A DNA stretch of 64,000 bases from Oceanospirillaceae bacterium ASP10-02a. GTDB lineage: Bacteria; Pseudomonadota; Gammaproteobacteria; Pseudomonadales; Balneatricaceae. How positions within the stretch are numbered: the stretch's first letter is position 1; every line of letters starts with the position of its first letter. Positions 19,818 through 29,411 of the stretch are shown here, one piece after another. A program made the translations under genes and the position numbers. Where the stretch lies: NCBI GenBank assembly GCA_905182035.1, contig CAJIZL010000029.1:1-64000 (forward strand). Direction: 5' to 3'. A model generated the notes under the pieces. The model searched no databases and was not told the origin of the DNA. It saw nothing but the letters and a program-made list of their open reading frames with translations.

Positions 19818-20498
19818 CTATACTAATTGCTTTTTAATGGTTAACAGGTGGCGCTCTGCATCTACGCCTGGTACCTGCAAGGTTTGACAGTTTAGCAGGC
19901 TATAGTTTGCGGGTATAGCATCCACTTCTTGTTGAGGATAAGTGCCTTTCATAGCCACGAACACACCCTCTTCTGTGACTAAATGCTGGCAACCTTCTAG
20001 CATATCTTTAATTGATGCGAAGGCCCTTGATAACACAATATCGTAGTTGAGATCTGGCGAATAAGTCTCACATCGTTGATTCACTACTTCAATGTTGTCG
20101 AGTTGATGGAGGTGCTTAAAGTGGGTAAGGAAGCGTGCCTTTTTACCGTTGGTGTCGAGTAAGTGGACAGTTTTATGTGGCCAGATGATAGCTAAAACCA
20201 TACCCGGTAATCCTGCACCAGTGCCGATATCAATAAAACGTTGACCATCTAGCTTGGACAAAGAGTCTAAGATAGCAAGGCTGTCAAATAAATGTAACTT
20301 GATCATTTCCAGCGGGTCACGAATGGCCGTTAGGTTATAGGCTTTGTTCCACTTAACCAGTTGCTCAATATAACTAACAAGAACATTAAGCTGGTTTTCA
20401 GACAAAGGTATTAAAAGTGATTTGCTGCCTTTATTAATTAAATTGCGCCACTGTATGTGGGTCTGAATTAGATCTAATGCCGGAGTCGACAGAATCAT
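19818..20498 (-). CDS. rsmG: 16S rRNA (guanine527-N7)-methyltransferase
   Basis: RsmG (GidB) adds the m7G527 mark to 16S rRNA. The conserved YIEQLVKWNKAYNLTAIRDP (about residues 43-62) and the SAM-binding FIDIGTGAGLPGMVLAI (about 88-104) identify it. At 226 residues it carries about 20 more N-terminal residues than E. coli RsmG. The ATG at 20498 lies three bases after the mnmG stop. Whether a later start is used is uncertain, but the function is not. Confidence 0.95.
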   Translation of the reverse strand: MILSTPALDLIQTHIQWRNLINKGSKSLLIPLSENQLNVLVSYIEQLVKWNKAYNLTAIRDPLEMIKLHLFDSLAILDSLSKLDGQRFIDIGTGAGLPGMVLAIIWPHKTVHLLDTNGKKARFLTHFKHLHQLDNIEVVNQRCETYSPDLNYDIVLSRAFASIKDMLEGCQHLVTEEGVFVAMKGTYPQQEVDAIPANYSLLNCQTLQVPGVDAERHLLTIKKQLV

Positions 20499-20500
20499 TG

Positions 20501-22393
20501 CTATACGGCCAAATCGACTTTGTATTTCAGCTTATGTTTCTTGAGGTAAATTAACAACAAAGAAAGAGCGGCTGGCGTTACACCTTGTATTCGGCCAGCC
20601 ATACCCAAATTATCTGGCCGAATTTCTTCTAGCTTAGCAGTCGCTTCGTTAGATAGACCGTGCACACTTTGGTAGTTAAAATCGGCAGGAATTACGGTAG
20701 ACTCGTGGCGTTTCAGACGCTCAACATCTTCTTTTTGACGATCTATATATCCCGCGTACTTAATATCTATTTCTATTTGTTCACCTACTATTGGGTCTAC
20801 ATCTGATAATTCAGCAGCTTGATGGAGCTTCGGGTAATTGAGTTCAGGGCGTTTGAGTATGTCTAACAAATTGGTATCTTTACTCAAAGGCTGAGCTAAC
20901 AAAGGTTCTAACGTTCTGCCTAACTCGTTATGAAGAGTTATTTTAGTCTCTCTCATTAATTTTTTACGCTGTTCAATGGCTTCACATTTTTCGTTAAAAG
21001 TTCGCCAACGTTGTTCCCCTACCAATCCAAGTTTGTAGCCAATTTCTGTTAACCGCTGGTCGGCGTTGTCTTCTCGTAATAAAAGACGATATTCCGCGCG
21101 GCTGGTGAACATTCTGTAAGGTTCTTGAGTACCGTTGGTTACTAGGTCATCGACCATTACCCCTAGATATGCTTGATCACGACGTGCTGTCCAAGGCTCC
21201 TTGTCTAAAGCTCTTAAGCCTGCATTGGTTCCGGCCAGTAAACCCTGGGCTCCAGCTTCTTCGTACCCAGTGGTGCCATTGATTTGGCCAGCAAAATATA
21301 ATCCGTTAATTAATTTGGTTTCTAAAGTAGGTCTTAGATCCTGTGGATTAAAATAATCGTATTCAATTGCGTAACCAGGACGCACAATATGGGCGTTTTC
21401 AAAACCTACAATAGACCTTACAAAATCCAGCTGAACATCAAAAGGCAAGCTAGTAGAAATACCATTAGGGTAGAGTTCAATGCTATTTAAGCCTTCAGGC
21501 TCAACGAATATTTGGTGGCTGTCTTTATCAGCAAAGCGCATTATCTTATCTTCAATCGATGGACAGTAACGTGGTCCAACCCCTTCAATAACACCTGCAT
21601 ACAAGGGTGAGCGATCCAAACTATTTCGGATCATATTATGGGTATTAATGTTGGTATGGGTAATATGACAGGGCACTTGTTGTGGATGATCACTCACCTT
21701 TCCAAGCATAGACATTACCGGTGTAGGGGTGTCCCCTGGTTGTTCTTGCATCACACTAAAATCTACAGTGCGACGATCAATACGTGGCGGTGTTCCAGTT
21801 TTTAGGCGCTCAATACGAAAGGGTCTTTCCCTAAGTCGTTGTGCTAATGCATTAGCTGGTGGATCACCCGCGCGGCCACCTTGGCTTTGCTGCATACCTA
21901 TATGAATAATTCCGCCAAGGAAAGTGCCTGTAGTCATAACAACTTGTTGGGCATGAAAATTTAAACCCATGTTGGTTTTAGCTCCAACCACCTGATCTTG
22001 TTCGATGATTAAGTCATCTACAGATTGTTGAAAAATGTAAAGATTTTGTTGTTGTTCTAGGGTTTGGCGAATAGCATTGCGATACAGGCCCCGGTCTGCT
22101 TGAGCTCTTGTTGCCCTTACGGCTGGGCCCTTGCGTGAATTTAATACGCGAAATTGGATGCCAGCGAGATCTGTGGCCCTAGCCATAGCGCCATCAAAAG
22201 CGTCAATCTCTCGTACTAAGTGGCTTTTACCAATACCACCGATCGCAGGGTTGCATGACATTTGTCCCAAGGTGTCCATGTTATGGGTCAAAAGTAAGGT
22301 TTGCGCCCCCAAACGAGCACTGGCTAGCGCTGCTTCTGTACCAGCGTGACCACCACCAATAACAATGACATCAAAACGTGAGGGAAAATCCAC
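20501..22393 (-). CDS. mnmG: tRNA uridine-5-carboxymethylaminomethyl modification enzyme MnmG (GidA)
   Basis: With MnmE, this FAD enzyme makes cmnm5U34 in tRNA anticodons. The dinucleotide fold [20 protein letters not shown] (residues 9-28), [31 protein letters not shown] and [19 protein letters not shown] are all present. Its 630 residues match the family (629 in E. coli). The start is GTG with an AAGGAA ribosome site. It heads the mnmG-rsmG-parA-parB unit and borders the candidate origin region, as in E. coli. Confidence 0.97.
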   Translation of the reverse strand: MDFPSRFDVIVIGGGHAGTEAALASARLGAQTLLLTHNMDTLGQMSCNPAIGGIGKSHLVREIDAFDGAMARATDLAGIQFRVLNSRKGPAVRATRAQADRGLYRNAIRQTLEQQQNLYIFQQSVDDLIIEQDQVVGAKTNMGLNFHAQQVVMTTGTFLGGIIHIGMQQSQGGRAGDPPANALAQRLRERPFRIERLKTGTPPRIDRRTVDFSVMQEQPGDTPTPVMSMLGKVSDHPQQVPCHITHTNINTHNMIRNSLDRSPLYAGVIEGVGPRYCPSIEDKIMRFADKDSHQIFVEPEGLNSIELYPNGISTSLPFDVQLDFVRSIVGFENAHIVRPGYAIEYDYFNPQDLRPTLETKLINGLYFAGQINGTTGYEEAGAQGLLAGTNAGLRALDKEPWTARRDQAYLGVMVDDLVTNGTQEPYRMFTSRAEYRLLLREDNADQRLTEIGYKLGLVGEQRWRTFNEKCEAIEQRKKLMRETKITLHNELGRTLEPLLAQPLSKDTNLLDILKRPELNYPKLHQAAELSDVDPIVGEQIEIDIKYAGYIDRQKEDVERLKRHESTVIPADFNYQSVHGLSNEATAKLEEIRPDNLGMAGRIQGVTPAALSLLLIYLKKHKLKYKVDLAV

Positions 22394-22439
22394 TTGCTAT
22401 TCCTTACCAATTAAAAACTTACCATTAGCAGGCTAGTAT

Positions 22440-22880
22440 AACTTTTTTACCGTGGTTAATAAATGTTCAGAAATCTGATTTATTTTAAGTGTTAGTTAGT
22501 AATATGTGTTTAAAAAGTATATATATTTTATATTGTTATTGTTGTTATTATTAAGGAATACGTTTTTTATGTATAAGTTAAATAAACCATTTAAATACAA
22601 TAAAATAACACAAGGATAAGCCTGTTGATCTAGTGTGACTAAAGGTCACATAAGCTGCTGCTGAATTGTGTATAACTTAGGTGGTTATCCACAAGATTAA
22701 TTTATACACAGTTTAGTGATGTGTAGGATCCCAATTTATTCACAGCTTTTAAGTAGATAATTAACTATAGTTTTATTCTTCTAAATTAATGTTGAAGTGA
22801 CTGTGACACTATTTGTGGATAGGTGTATTAAACTACTTAACAGACTGCTTCTGTGTATTTCAACTTAGGTGGATAAATAA
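22440..22880. other. oriC: Candidate chromosomal replication origin (oriC)
   Basis: The 680-base gap between mnmG and the phosphate transporter is AT-rich and has six DnaA-box-like 9-mers: TGTGTATAA (22667-22675, minus), TTATCCACA (22685-22693, plus, perfect), TTATACACA (22702-22710, plus), TTATTCACA (22736-22744, plus), TGTGGATAG (22814-22822, minus) and GGTGGATAA (22868-22876, minus). An almost pure A/T tract at about 22470-22610, containing GATTTATTTT and TTATTGTTGTTATTATTAA, lies on the mnmG side, where the unwinding element sits in E. coli. Only two GATC sites are visible. In Pseudomonas the active origin is placed between rpmH and dnaA, so the location here is an inference. Confidence 0.72.
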
Positions 22881-23012
22881 CACTAAAAATTTACTTAAGG
22901 TATGGGTAACTTGGGCATAAGTATGTTTGTGAAATTTTATATATTTTTGGAAAAATACTAAATTAGCGGCATTGATTTCACTTTTATGACCTAATTAACT
23001 TAATAAAGTAAC

Positions 23013-23050
23013 AAAAAAGCCCAAGACGTGGAGATGAACTTGGGCTTTTT
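23013..23050 (-). terminator. Rho-independent terminator of the pit operon
   Basis: The stem AGCCCAAG (23018-23025) pairs with CTTGGGCT (23039-23046) around a 13-base loop. It is flanked by A-run and T-run, so on the minus strand it ends in TTTTTT. It lies 24 bases past the pit stop, between pit and the candidate origin, and would shield the origin from transcription. Confidence 0.85.
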
Positions 23051-23073
23051 GTTAGTATTACTATTGCTTAAAA

Positions 23074-24348
23074 TTAAGAAAAAACAGCCTTAAATATATA
23101 GAAGAAAAGGATAGATAAGATTGCCCCGGCAGGCAGAGTAATAATCCATGAAGTAAAGATGGTTGCCACGGTACGTAAGTTAATTGCAGCTAAACCACGG
23201 GCTAAACCTACACCTAATACCGCGCCTACTAGGGTATGGGTAGTGGAGATTGGTAAACCAATACCAGAGGCAAGTACAACCGTTGCAGAGGCGCCTAGCT
23301 CTGCTGCAAAGCCACGGCTAGGAGTTAGTTCTGTAATCTTGGTACCGATGGTAGCCATTACCTTATAGCCGTAGGTAACAAGGCCAACAACAATACCCAC
23401 ACCACCCACTAAAAGTATCCATGCAGGCATGCTGGATTTGGCGGAAACTGCGCCAGATTTTATAGTAGTGATGGCGGCAGCCATCGGGCCAACAGCATTG
23501 GCTACATCGTTTGAACCGTGGGCAAAAGCCATGGCGCAAGCAGTGAAGATCATCAACACAGCAAAGACTTTTTCTACGTTAGCAAAGCGATCTTCAGACT
23601 CAATGTCTTTGTTACGCTTTACACGGGCCAACATCATGCTGCCGACCACAGAAACCACAAGGCCAACTGCAGCTGCCGCCAACGACATTTCAAAGTAGTT
23701 TAGGCTAAAGCCAATGTCTTTAAATACATGTTTTAGGCCCTTAATTAACGTCACCATAGTGATCATAAAACCTACCATAAACATGTACATAGGTATGTAG
23801 CGTTTGGCATTTTCAAATGGCGTTTCAGTGTCTAAGATGAGACGCTGAACACTCCTGAATAACATGTAGGAAATCATGCCTGCTAGCAGGGGTGAAACGA
23901 TCCAACTGGCCGCGATGGTGCCAACTTTGCCCCAACTTACAGCATCTACAGAAATGGCAACGGCGGCAAAGCCAACGATGGCACCTACAATTGAATGGGT
24001 GGTAGATACTGGCCAACCTAACATGGAGGCAATTAACAACCAAGTACCTGCAGCGAGAAGCGCTGAGAGCATACCGTACACCAAGTATTCTGGCGTACCT
24101 TGTAAAGTAAGAGGATCAATAATGCCTTTACGAATGGTGGCTGTTACTTCGCCTCCTGCTAGGTAGGCGCCTGCGAATTCAAAGATCATCGCTATAATGA
24201 TGGCTTGCTTTAATGTAATAGCGCCAGAGCCAACTGAAGTACCCATGGCGTTAGCCACGTCATTTGCACCTACACCCCAAGCCATAAAAACACCAAAGAC
24301 AATGGCTAGGATGAGTAAAATTTGACCGTATTCGTTTAAAACTTCCAT
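23074..24348 (-). CDS. pit: Low-affinity inorganic phosphate transporter, PiT family
   Basis: PiT carriers import divalent-metal-phosphate with a proton or sodium ion. The two family repeats are visible: GVGANDVANAMGTSVGSGAI near residue 25 and HGSNDVANAVGPMAAAI in the second half. Each is followed by a WPVSTTHS or LPISTTHT motif (GWPVSTTHSIVGA, GLPISTTHTLVGA). About ten membrane helices are predicted over 424 residues. It lies 67 bases downstream of the PhoU-like accessory gene on the same strand, a common pairing. The exact cation cannot be told from sequence. Confidence 0.94.
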   Translation of the reverse strand: MEVLNEYGQILLILAIVFGVFMAWGVGANDVANAMGTSVGSGAITLKQAIIIAMIFEFAGAYLAGGEVTATIRKGIIDPLTLQGTPEYLVYGMLSALLAAGTWLLIASMLGWPVSTTHSIVGAIVGFAAVAISVDAVSWGKVGTIAASWIVSPLLAGMISYMLFRSVQRLILDTETPFENAKRYIPMYMFMVGFMITMVTLIKGLKHVFKDIGFSLNYFEMSLAAAAVGLVVSVVGSMMLARVKRNKDIESEDRFANVEKVFAVLMIFTACAMAFAHGSNDVANAVGPMAAAITTIKSGAVSAKSSMPAWILLVGGVGIVVGLVTYGYKVMATIGTKITELTPSRGFAAELGASATVVLASGIGLPISTTHTLVGAVLGVGLARGLAAINLRTVATIFTSWIITLPAGAILSILFFYIFKAVFS

Positions 24349-24415
24349 AATATTTTTCTCGAAACTACGCAGTGTATGTGTTATCCGTATGTATCTAGGC
24401 GCTTATAATTGGCAT

Positions 24416-25090
24416 TTATCTAGCGATGATGACTTGGATTTGCTCTCCAGCACTTTGTGCGTGGTCGGCTAGGTTGCCAATAGCTTCGATAGTCTTATAC
24501 ATAAACATGGCATCGATGGGTGGTAGGCTGGTTTCAATTTCATGTAACTTTGCCCGCAGGGTGATTTGACGTTTATCGTTTTTGTCTTCTGCTTTTTCTA
24601 GTTTGGTAATGCAGCGGTTGATGCGGTCAATTTCGCGGCCACCAAACCCTGAACCAATTAGTTCATCAAGCTCATCAATCACCACCTTTGCTTCCACAGC
24701 CACAGCCACAGCAGATTTTACGTATGCAGTCATATCTGTAGCAATTTTCTTAGGTACAACCTGTTTGCGACCCAGCATGATGCCGGCAATGTCTTTTGCA
24801 GTGTTACAAATTTTATCTTGCTTACTTAGCAGATGGATAAGGTCTGAACGGTTAATGGGCATGAACAAGCTTTTGGGTAAGTGAAGGCGGATATCTTGTT
24901 TCTGATTATCGGCGTGGCCTTCAAACTCGGCAATGGAATTATAACAGGCTTCTACGGTTTCCCAGTCTTCTTTGATTATGGCTTGAAAGAAAGGGATTAA
25001 TAGTTCCACGCACTGCAACACAGTGTGCATGTGGTTTTGTAATGGTTTGATGGGTGAGTGGCCAAACAAACTAAGAATGGGATTTACCAT
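24416..25090 (-). CDS. PhoU-like Pit accessory protein (TIGR00153/DUF47 family)
   Basis: This 224-residue, mainly helical protein has the DUF47 features seen next to pit genes in many bacteria: an N-terminal NPILSLFGHSPIKPLQNHM, a middle SLFMPINRSDLIHLLSKQDK and a Lys/Glu-rich helix before SLPPIDAMFMYKTIEAIGNL. The family resembles PhoU and is thought to control the neighbouring PiT transporter. An AAAGGAAG ribosome site precedes the ATG. It is first in the unit with pit. Confidence 0.9.
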   Translation of the reverse strand: MVNPILSLFGHSPIKPLQNHMHTVLQCVELLIPFFQAIIKEDWETVEACYNSIAEFEGHADNQKQDIRLHLPKSLFMPINRSDLIHLLSKQDKICNTAKDIAGIMLGRKQVVPKKIATDMTAYVKSAVAVAVEAKVVIDELDELIGSGFGGREIDRINRCITKLEKAEDKNDKRQITLRAKLHEIETSLPPIDAMFMYKTIEAIGNLADHAQSAGEQIQVIIAR

Positions 25091-25473
25091 GTGAACTTCC
25101 TTTACAAAGGGCAGGGTAGTTAAAGTTGCTGGGCATTATAGGTACCTTATGTATAGGCATCAAGCTCTAGATGCAATGATCCCCAAGATAGTATTTTTTG
25201 CCGGCTGCTTTTTGCCTAATATGATTTTAATTTTAGCTAATAGTGTGGTCTAGCTTAAGGTTTGTTTTTCTACTCTTTTGCAGATCAATTAACGCCATCG
25301 ATATCATCTACTTCTCACTACCATCTGACAACATAATGGTTCCTTTGGGATAGGTTTTGGCGTCTACCTTTAGTTGCTCACACATCAGCTCTCTTTAGGC
25401 TGTAGGTGATGATGTATTCGATATCAACCTAATCTTCGATACATTAACTGTGTTAATCACTGAATATGTATAA
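25091..25473. other. Intergenic region between mnmE and the PhoU-like gene
   Basis: This 383-base gap must hold the promoter of the phosphate unit. No convincing gene is present. The inverted repeat ATTAAC-TGT-GTTAAT (25443-25457) and an imperfect repeat (about 25414-25442) lie just past the mnmE stop but lack a T-run, so they would be poor terminators. A 25-codon frame on the minus strand starting MCEQLKVDAKTYPKGTIM (about 25391 to 25314) has protein-like composition and could be a decayed gene, but it cannot be assigned. Confidence 0.35.
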
Positions 25474-26832
25474 TTATTTTCCGATACAAAATGATCCAAA
25501 AATACGGCCTAATAAGTCATCGCTTGTAAAACTACCAGTAATTTCGTTTAAACATTCTTGTGCTAAGCGTAAGTCCTCAGCTAATAACTCACCAGCCTGG
25601 CTGTAAGCCAATTGCTTGGCACCTTCTCGCAACAGTGATCTACATCTGCGTAAGGCGTCCAAATGACGTCTGCGGGCACTAAAGCCACCCTCTAAAGTAG
25701 TTTGATAACCGACCGCTTGTTTCAGCTGAGACCTAAGTAAATCTAGCCCTTGGCCTTGCTTTGCACTTAGGTAAATGCAGTCTATACCATCGATTTGGAT
25801 TAGCTTAGGTAAGTGGTCTGAGAGGTCTATTTTATTGCGTACCAAGGTAAGCTGGTTGGGTATAGGTTGTGCACCCATCAAACTTTGCCAGTGCTGTTGC
25901 GGCGAGGTCTTGTCCTGGGCATCTTGGAGCAATAAAATCTGGTCAGCTTGAACAATGGCTTCGACGGCACGCTCAATACCAATTTGTTCTACCTTGTCAG
26001 GGCTTTCACGCAAACCCGCAGTATCTAAAATATGTAACGGTAAGCCGTCGATATTGATCGACTCTTTTAAGATATCGCGCGTGGTGCCTGCAATGTCTGT
26101 GACGATGGCGCGGTCTTGACCGGCTAGTGCATTGAGTAAACTTGATTTGCCAGCGTTAGGAGCGCCTGCGATCACCACTTGCATGCCTTCTTGTAATAAG
26201 CTGCCTTGGTGAGCCTTCTGTAACAAGTGATCCAAGTCTGACTGAGCGTGATCTAATAGTGTTGCTACCTTACCATCGGCTAAAAAGTCGATCTCTTCTT
26301 CTGGAAAATCAATAGCAGCTTCTACATATAGACGCAGGTATATAAGACTTTCCAATAATCTATTGATATGAGTAGAAAATACCCCCTGCAAAGAACGTAA
26401 GGCGTTTCTTGCGGCTTGCTCTGAGCTAGCATCTATTAAATCGGCAATGGACTCTGCTTGGGCGAGGTCCATTTTGTCATTCAGAAAGGCACGTTCAGAA
26501 AACTCTCCAGGTCTAGCGATACGAGCGCCTAATAGGGTGAGTTCTCGTTGCAAAACGTCCATGACCACTTGCCCACCATGGCCCTGAAATTCAAACACAT
26601 CTTCACCAGTGAAGGAGTCGGGGGCTTTAAAATAAAGGCTTATGCCCGCATCAACCTGTTCACCTTGCATGTCCAAAAAAGGGCCGTAATGAGCATGGCG
26701 GAGTATACCTTGGTTTCGGCTTAACTTTTGACCATAGGCTAGGGCCTTGGGCCCAGATAGGCGAATAATGCCCACTCCACCACGGCCTGGCGGCGTGGTT
26801 TGAGCACAGATAGTATCTAGATCTGATTGCAA
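25474..26832 (-). CDS. mnmE: tRNA modification GTPase MnmE (TrmE)
   Basis: MnmE is the GTPase partner of MnmG in U34 tRNA modification. The N-terminal folate-binding domain begins [20 protein letters not shown] and contains EGQ-type segment [15 protein letters not shown]. The inserted G domain has [14 protein letters not shown] (G1, near residue 225), DIAGTTRD (G2) and LDTAGLRE (G3). The C-terminus is the catalytic FCIGK. Its 452 residues are normal. The start codon is TTG, with AGGAG about eleven bases upstream; the position agrees with the family N-terminus. Confidence 0.97.
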   Translation of the reverse strand: MQSDLDTICAQTTPPGRGGVGIIRLSGPKALAYGQKLSRNQGILRHAHYGPFLDMQGEQVDAGISLYFKAPDSFTGEDVFEFQGHGGQVVMDVLQRELTLLGARIARPGEFSERAFLNDKMDLAQAESIADLIDASSEQAARNALRSLQGVFSTHINRLLESLIYLRLYVEAAIDFPEEEIDFLADGKVATLLDHAQSDLDHLLQKAHQGSLLQEGMQVVIAGAPNAGKSSLLNALAGQDRAIVTDIAGTTRDILKESINIDGLPLHILDTAGLRESPDKVEQIGIERAVEAIVQADQILLLQDAQDKTSPQQHWQSLMGAQPIPNQLTLVRNKIDLSDHLPKLIQIDGIDCIYLSAKQGQGLDLLRSQLKQAVGYQTTLEGGFSARRRHLDALRRCRSLLREGAKQLAYSQAGELLAEDLRLAQECLNEITGSFTSDDLLGRIFGSFCIGK

Positions 26833-26850
26833 AGTGGTAAGGGCTCCTGT

Positions 26851-26906
26851 GATACAAAGAGGGTGTAATAACTACAAAAAAGGCCTCACTAGGAGGCCTT
26901 TGTATC
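26851..26906 (-). terminator. Terminator between yidC and mnmE, with an overlapping alternative hairpin
   Basis: The stem AAAGGCCTC (26879-26887) / GAGGCCTTT (26893-26901) with a five-base loop is followed on the minus strand by TTTTTTG. It is a good intrinsic terminator 23 bases after the yidC stop. A second perfect repeat, GATACAAAG (26851-26859) / CTTTGTATC (26898-26906), shares four bases with the terminator stem, so the two folds compete. Confidence 0.75.
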
Positions 26907-26923
26907 ATGTTTAGGGCAAGAGG

Positions 26924-28585
26924 TTAATGTTTACGCTCAGCCATGGCTTTTTCAATACGCTTGGTAATCACATATTGTTGTGCGATCGACAAGACATTGT
27001 TGCACACCCAGTATAAAACAAGACCGGCAGGAAACCAAAGGAAAAAGATTGTAAACACTATAGGCAACATCTTCATTATCTTGGCCTGCATGGGGTCTGG
27101 AGGCGTTGGGTTGAGCATCTGTTGGATGAACATGGTGCCGCCCATGAGCAGTGGCAACACAAAATATGGATCTTGTACGGAGAGATCTTGGATCCAAAGG
27201 AAGAATGGAGCATGACGTAGCTCAACAGTTTCCATCAACATCCAGTACAACCCAATAAATACCGGCATTTGAATAATAATAGGGAAACAGCCGCTTAAAG
27301 GATTAGCTTTCTCGCGCTTGTAAAGCTCCATCATACCTTGAGACATCTTGGCACGATCGTCGCCAAATTTCTCTTTCAGCTTGGCAATCTCAGGCGCTAA
27401 TGCACGCATCTTGGCCATTGAGCGGTACGAAATAGCTGACGGGTAAAAGAAGAACGCTTTAACACACAGAGTTACCAATAAGATGGCCACACCCCAGTTA
27501 CCGACGAACCCAAACATGGTGTTCAACAAGTAGAATAAAGGTTGAGAAACCCACCATAACCAACCGTAATCAACCACTAAGTCTAGGTTTTCAGAAATCG
27601 CTTCAAGGTCCGCCTGGATCTTAGGTCCGGCATAAAAGTCAGCTGAAGTAGCACCAGATTGACCTACTTGTAATTCTAAGGCTGGGCTAACAAAACCAGC
27701 AATATAGGTGTTTTTATTAACACGTGTGCTGTAGTTATGTTGCTGCTCTGGGTTAGGTACCCAAGCACTTACAAAGTAGTGTTGCAGCATGCCAACCCAA
27801 CCACCCGGTGCACTGCGTTGTAAGTTGGCATCGTCCATGTCATCGAAATCGTAACGATAATACTTGTCGTCTGGAAAGGAAAAAGCTGGGCCTAGGTAGG
27901 CAGACATGCCCATGCCGCCAGAAGCGCTAGGATCGCCAGAACGGTCACGTTTAATTTGCCCAAATAGGTTAGCCGACCAAGGCTGACTGCCACGGTTGTC
28001 TACAGCGTAAGTTAAGTTTATTAGGTGGCTACCGCGTGTAAAGGTGTAGATCTTGTTGATCACTGCACCACTTTCGTCTGTTAGGCTTAGCACTACCTCT
28101 AAATCTTGCTGACCATCTAACAGTTCGTATGCCAACTGCGGCGCTTTAAATATCGGGCGTGACTTGAGATCAGTACCGTTAATCCCAACTAACCCGCTCT
28201 GAGCCACATAGGTACGCTGTTGGTTTTGTTCTAACAGCGTAAACGGTACATCAGAATGATCCATTTCTGCTAGGTAATCAAGCAGTGAGGCCTGGATAAT
28301 GTCGCCACCCTGAGTGTCAATGACAACTTGTAGGGTGTCGGTTTTAACCTCAATAAGTAATCCGGCACTGGCGTTTTCAGTTTGAGTTACCGTAACGCCG
28401 GTATTATTGCTTGGCTGTGCAGCTACGGCAAAATCCGTGCTTACGGCTTCGGTATCATAGGCAGAAACACTGGTGACTTGTTGAGGGGCTTCGGCTTGGG
28501 TACCGTAATCTTGGTTCCACTGCAGTACCATCAAGTAAGAGATGATGGCGGCACCCGCAATTAGAATAATACGTTGAAAATCCAT
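26924..28585 (-). CDS. yidC: Membrane protein insertase YidC (Oxa1 family)
   Basis: YidC inserts and folds inner-membrane proteins, alone or with SecYEG. It has an N-terminal anchor helix (IILIAGAAIISYLMVLQWNQ, residues 6-25), a long periplasmic P1 domain (to about 340) and five C-terminal membrane helices with NWGVAILLVTLCVKAFFFYP, the arginine-bearing hydrophilic groove (YRSMAKMRALAPEI), NPLSGCFPIIIQMPVFIGLY and LVLYWVCNNVLSIAQQYVI. Its 553 residues fit the gammaproteobacterial type. It lies 94 bases after rnpA, with no yidD between. Confidence 0.97.
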   Translation of the reverse strand: MDFQRIILIAGAAIISYLMVLQWNQDYGTQAEAPQQVTSVSAYDTEAVSTDFAVAAQPSNNTGVTVTQTENASAGLLIEVKTDTLQVVIDTQGGDIIQASLLDYLAEMDHSDVPFTLLEQNQQRTYVAQSGLVGINGTDLKSRPIFKAPQLAYELLDGQQDLEVVLSLTDESGAVINKIYTFTRGSHLINLTYAVDNRGSQPWSANLFGQIKRDRSGDPSASGGMGMSAYLGPAFSFPDDKYYRYDFDDMDDANLQRSAPGGWVGMLQHYFVSAWVPNPEQQHNYSTRVNKNTYIAGFVSPALELQVGQSGATSADFYAGPKIQADLEAISENLDLVVDYGWLWWVSQPLFYLLNTMFGFVGNWGVAILLVTLCVKAFFFYPSAISYRSMAKMRALAPEIAKLKEKFGDDRAKMSQGMMELYKREKANPLSGCFPIIIQMPVFIGLYWMLMETVELRHAPFFLWIQDLSVQDPYFVLPLLMGGTMFIQQMLNPTPPDPMQAKIMKMLPIVFTIFFLWFPAGLVLYWVCNNVLSIAQQYVITKRIEKAMAERKH

Positions 28586-28679
28586 AGAAACAAATCGTCG
28601 TTAGTTGTATTGTAAAAGAAGTCGATTATAGAGCCTGTGTGCCTATTGGCAATGGGCAGGCCATGCAAGTGTGCTAAAT

Positions 28680-29057
28680 CTAGCCAGTTTGTAGGGTTTT
28701 TTTACGTAATCTTGCCCATTGCTTGATAATTAAGCGGTGCACGGTGGCATTGTCGAGTTCGCCGAAGCCTTTTCTGGACAAGATAACAATGTCCAAGGGA
28801 AGGGGAAATTCGTTAGTTTGCGTGCACGAGGTTCTAAAACTATCACGTAAAACACGCTTAACACGGTTACGGTGAACAGCCAGTTTTATACCTTTTTTGG
28901 CAATAACCAATCCCAGACGGGAGTGGTCGTGTAAACTTGGGCGGGCTAAGATCAGTAGATGCTGGTCCGAAACTTTGAATTCGGCTTTGTCAAAGACCCT
29001 TCGAAAATCCCCAGCGTTCAACAGGCGTCGTTGCCGGGAAAAGTCGAATTCAGTCAT
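28680..29057 (-). CDS. rnpA: Ribonuclease P protein component
   Basis: RnpA is the protein cofactor of RNase P, which trims tRNA 5' ends. The signature KLAVHRNRVKRVLRDSFR (about residues 58-75) and the N-terminal FSRQRRLLNAGDFRRVF are present. Its 125 residues are typical. It follows rpmH by 22 bases. The ribosomal protein gene, rnpA and yidC form the usual cluster. Confidence 0.95.
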   Translation of the reverse strand: MTEFDFSRQRRLLNAGDFRRVFDKAEFKVSDQHLLILARPSLHDHSRLGLVIAKKGIKLAVHRNRVKRVLRDSFRTSCTQTNEFPLPLDIVILSRKGFGELDNATVHRLIIKQWARLRKKTLQTG

Positions 29058-29079
29058 ACGCTAGGCGTGCAACAGTCGC

Positions 29080-29214
29080 TTACGCGCTCAGGCTCTTGCG
29101 GCCTTTAGCTCGGCGGGCATTGATTATGGCACGGCCGCCTGGAGTTGACATGCGTGCACGGAAACCGTGATTGCGCTTGCGCTTTAGGACGCTAGGTTGA
29201 AACGTTCTTTTCAT
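29080..29214 (-). CDS. rpmH: 50S ribosomal protein L34
   Basis: A 44-residue basic protein reads from an ATG at 29214 ([20 protein letters not shown]) to a TAA at 29080, ending GRKSLSA. This is the complete L34 sequence with its conserved RTFQPS and [12 protein letters not shown] segments. It is first in the rpmH-rnpA unit, behind a consensus-like promoter, and divergent from dnaA. Confidence 0.97.
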   Translation of the reverse strand: MKRTFQPSVLKRKRNHGFRARMSTPGGRAIINARRAKGRKSLSA

Positions 29215-29274
29215 GATCGGTCTCGCAAAATTAGTTAGTGGCCAAAAGTTAGGCATTGAAAATCTAGGGGCGAA

Positions 29275-29303
29275 ATTATATGAGAGGGGAATTCTAATAG
29301 CAA
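29275..29303 (-). promoter_or_regulatory. Sigma-70 promoter of rpmH
   Basis: On the minus strand TTGCTA (29303-29298) and a perfect TATAAT (29280-29275) are 17 bases apart, 61 bases before the L34 start. A strong promoter is expected for a ribosomal protein gene. Confidence 0.65.
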
Positions 29304-29357
29304 GCCTGATTCGCTGTTTAGGCTATTAAATTTCATAATTATACTAAATTCTTTTAC

Positions 29358-29386
29358 TTGTACTAAAAGATACGCCTTAATATACT
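29358..29386 (+). promoter_or_regulatory. Candidate dnaA promoter
   Basis: TTGTAC (29358-29363) and TATACT (29381-29386) are separated by 17 bases on the plus strand, about 120 bases upstream of the dnaA start. The DnaA box at 29403 lies just downstream of the predicted start point, which fits autorepression. The -35 match is only fair. Confidence 0.45.
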
Positions 29387-29402
29387 CTTAACGACCAGTG
29401 CC

Positions 29403-29411
29403 TGTGGATAA
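29403..29411 (-). promoter_or_regulatory. DnaA box in the dnaA leader
   Basis: TGTGGATAA is a perfect DnaA box on the minus strand, located between the candidate dnaA promoter and the dnaA start. In many bacteria a box here mediates DnaA autoregulation. It is the only clear box in the rpmH-dnaA gap (29215-29508), which argues against a full origin there. Confidence 0.7.
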
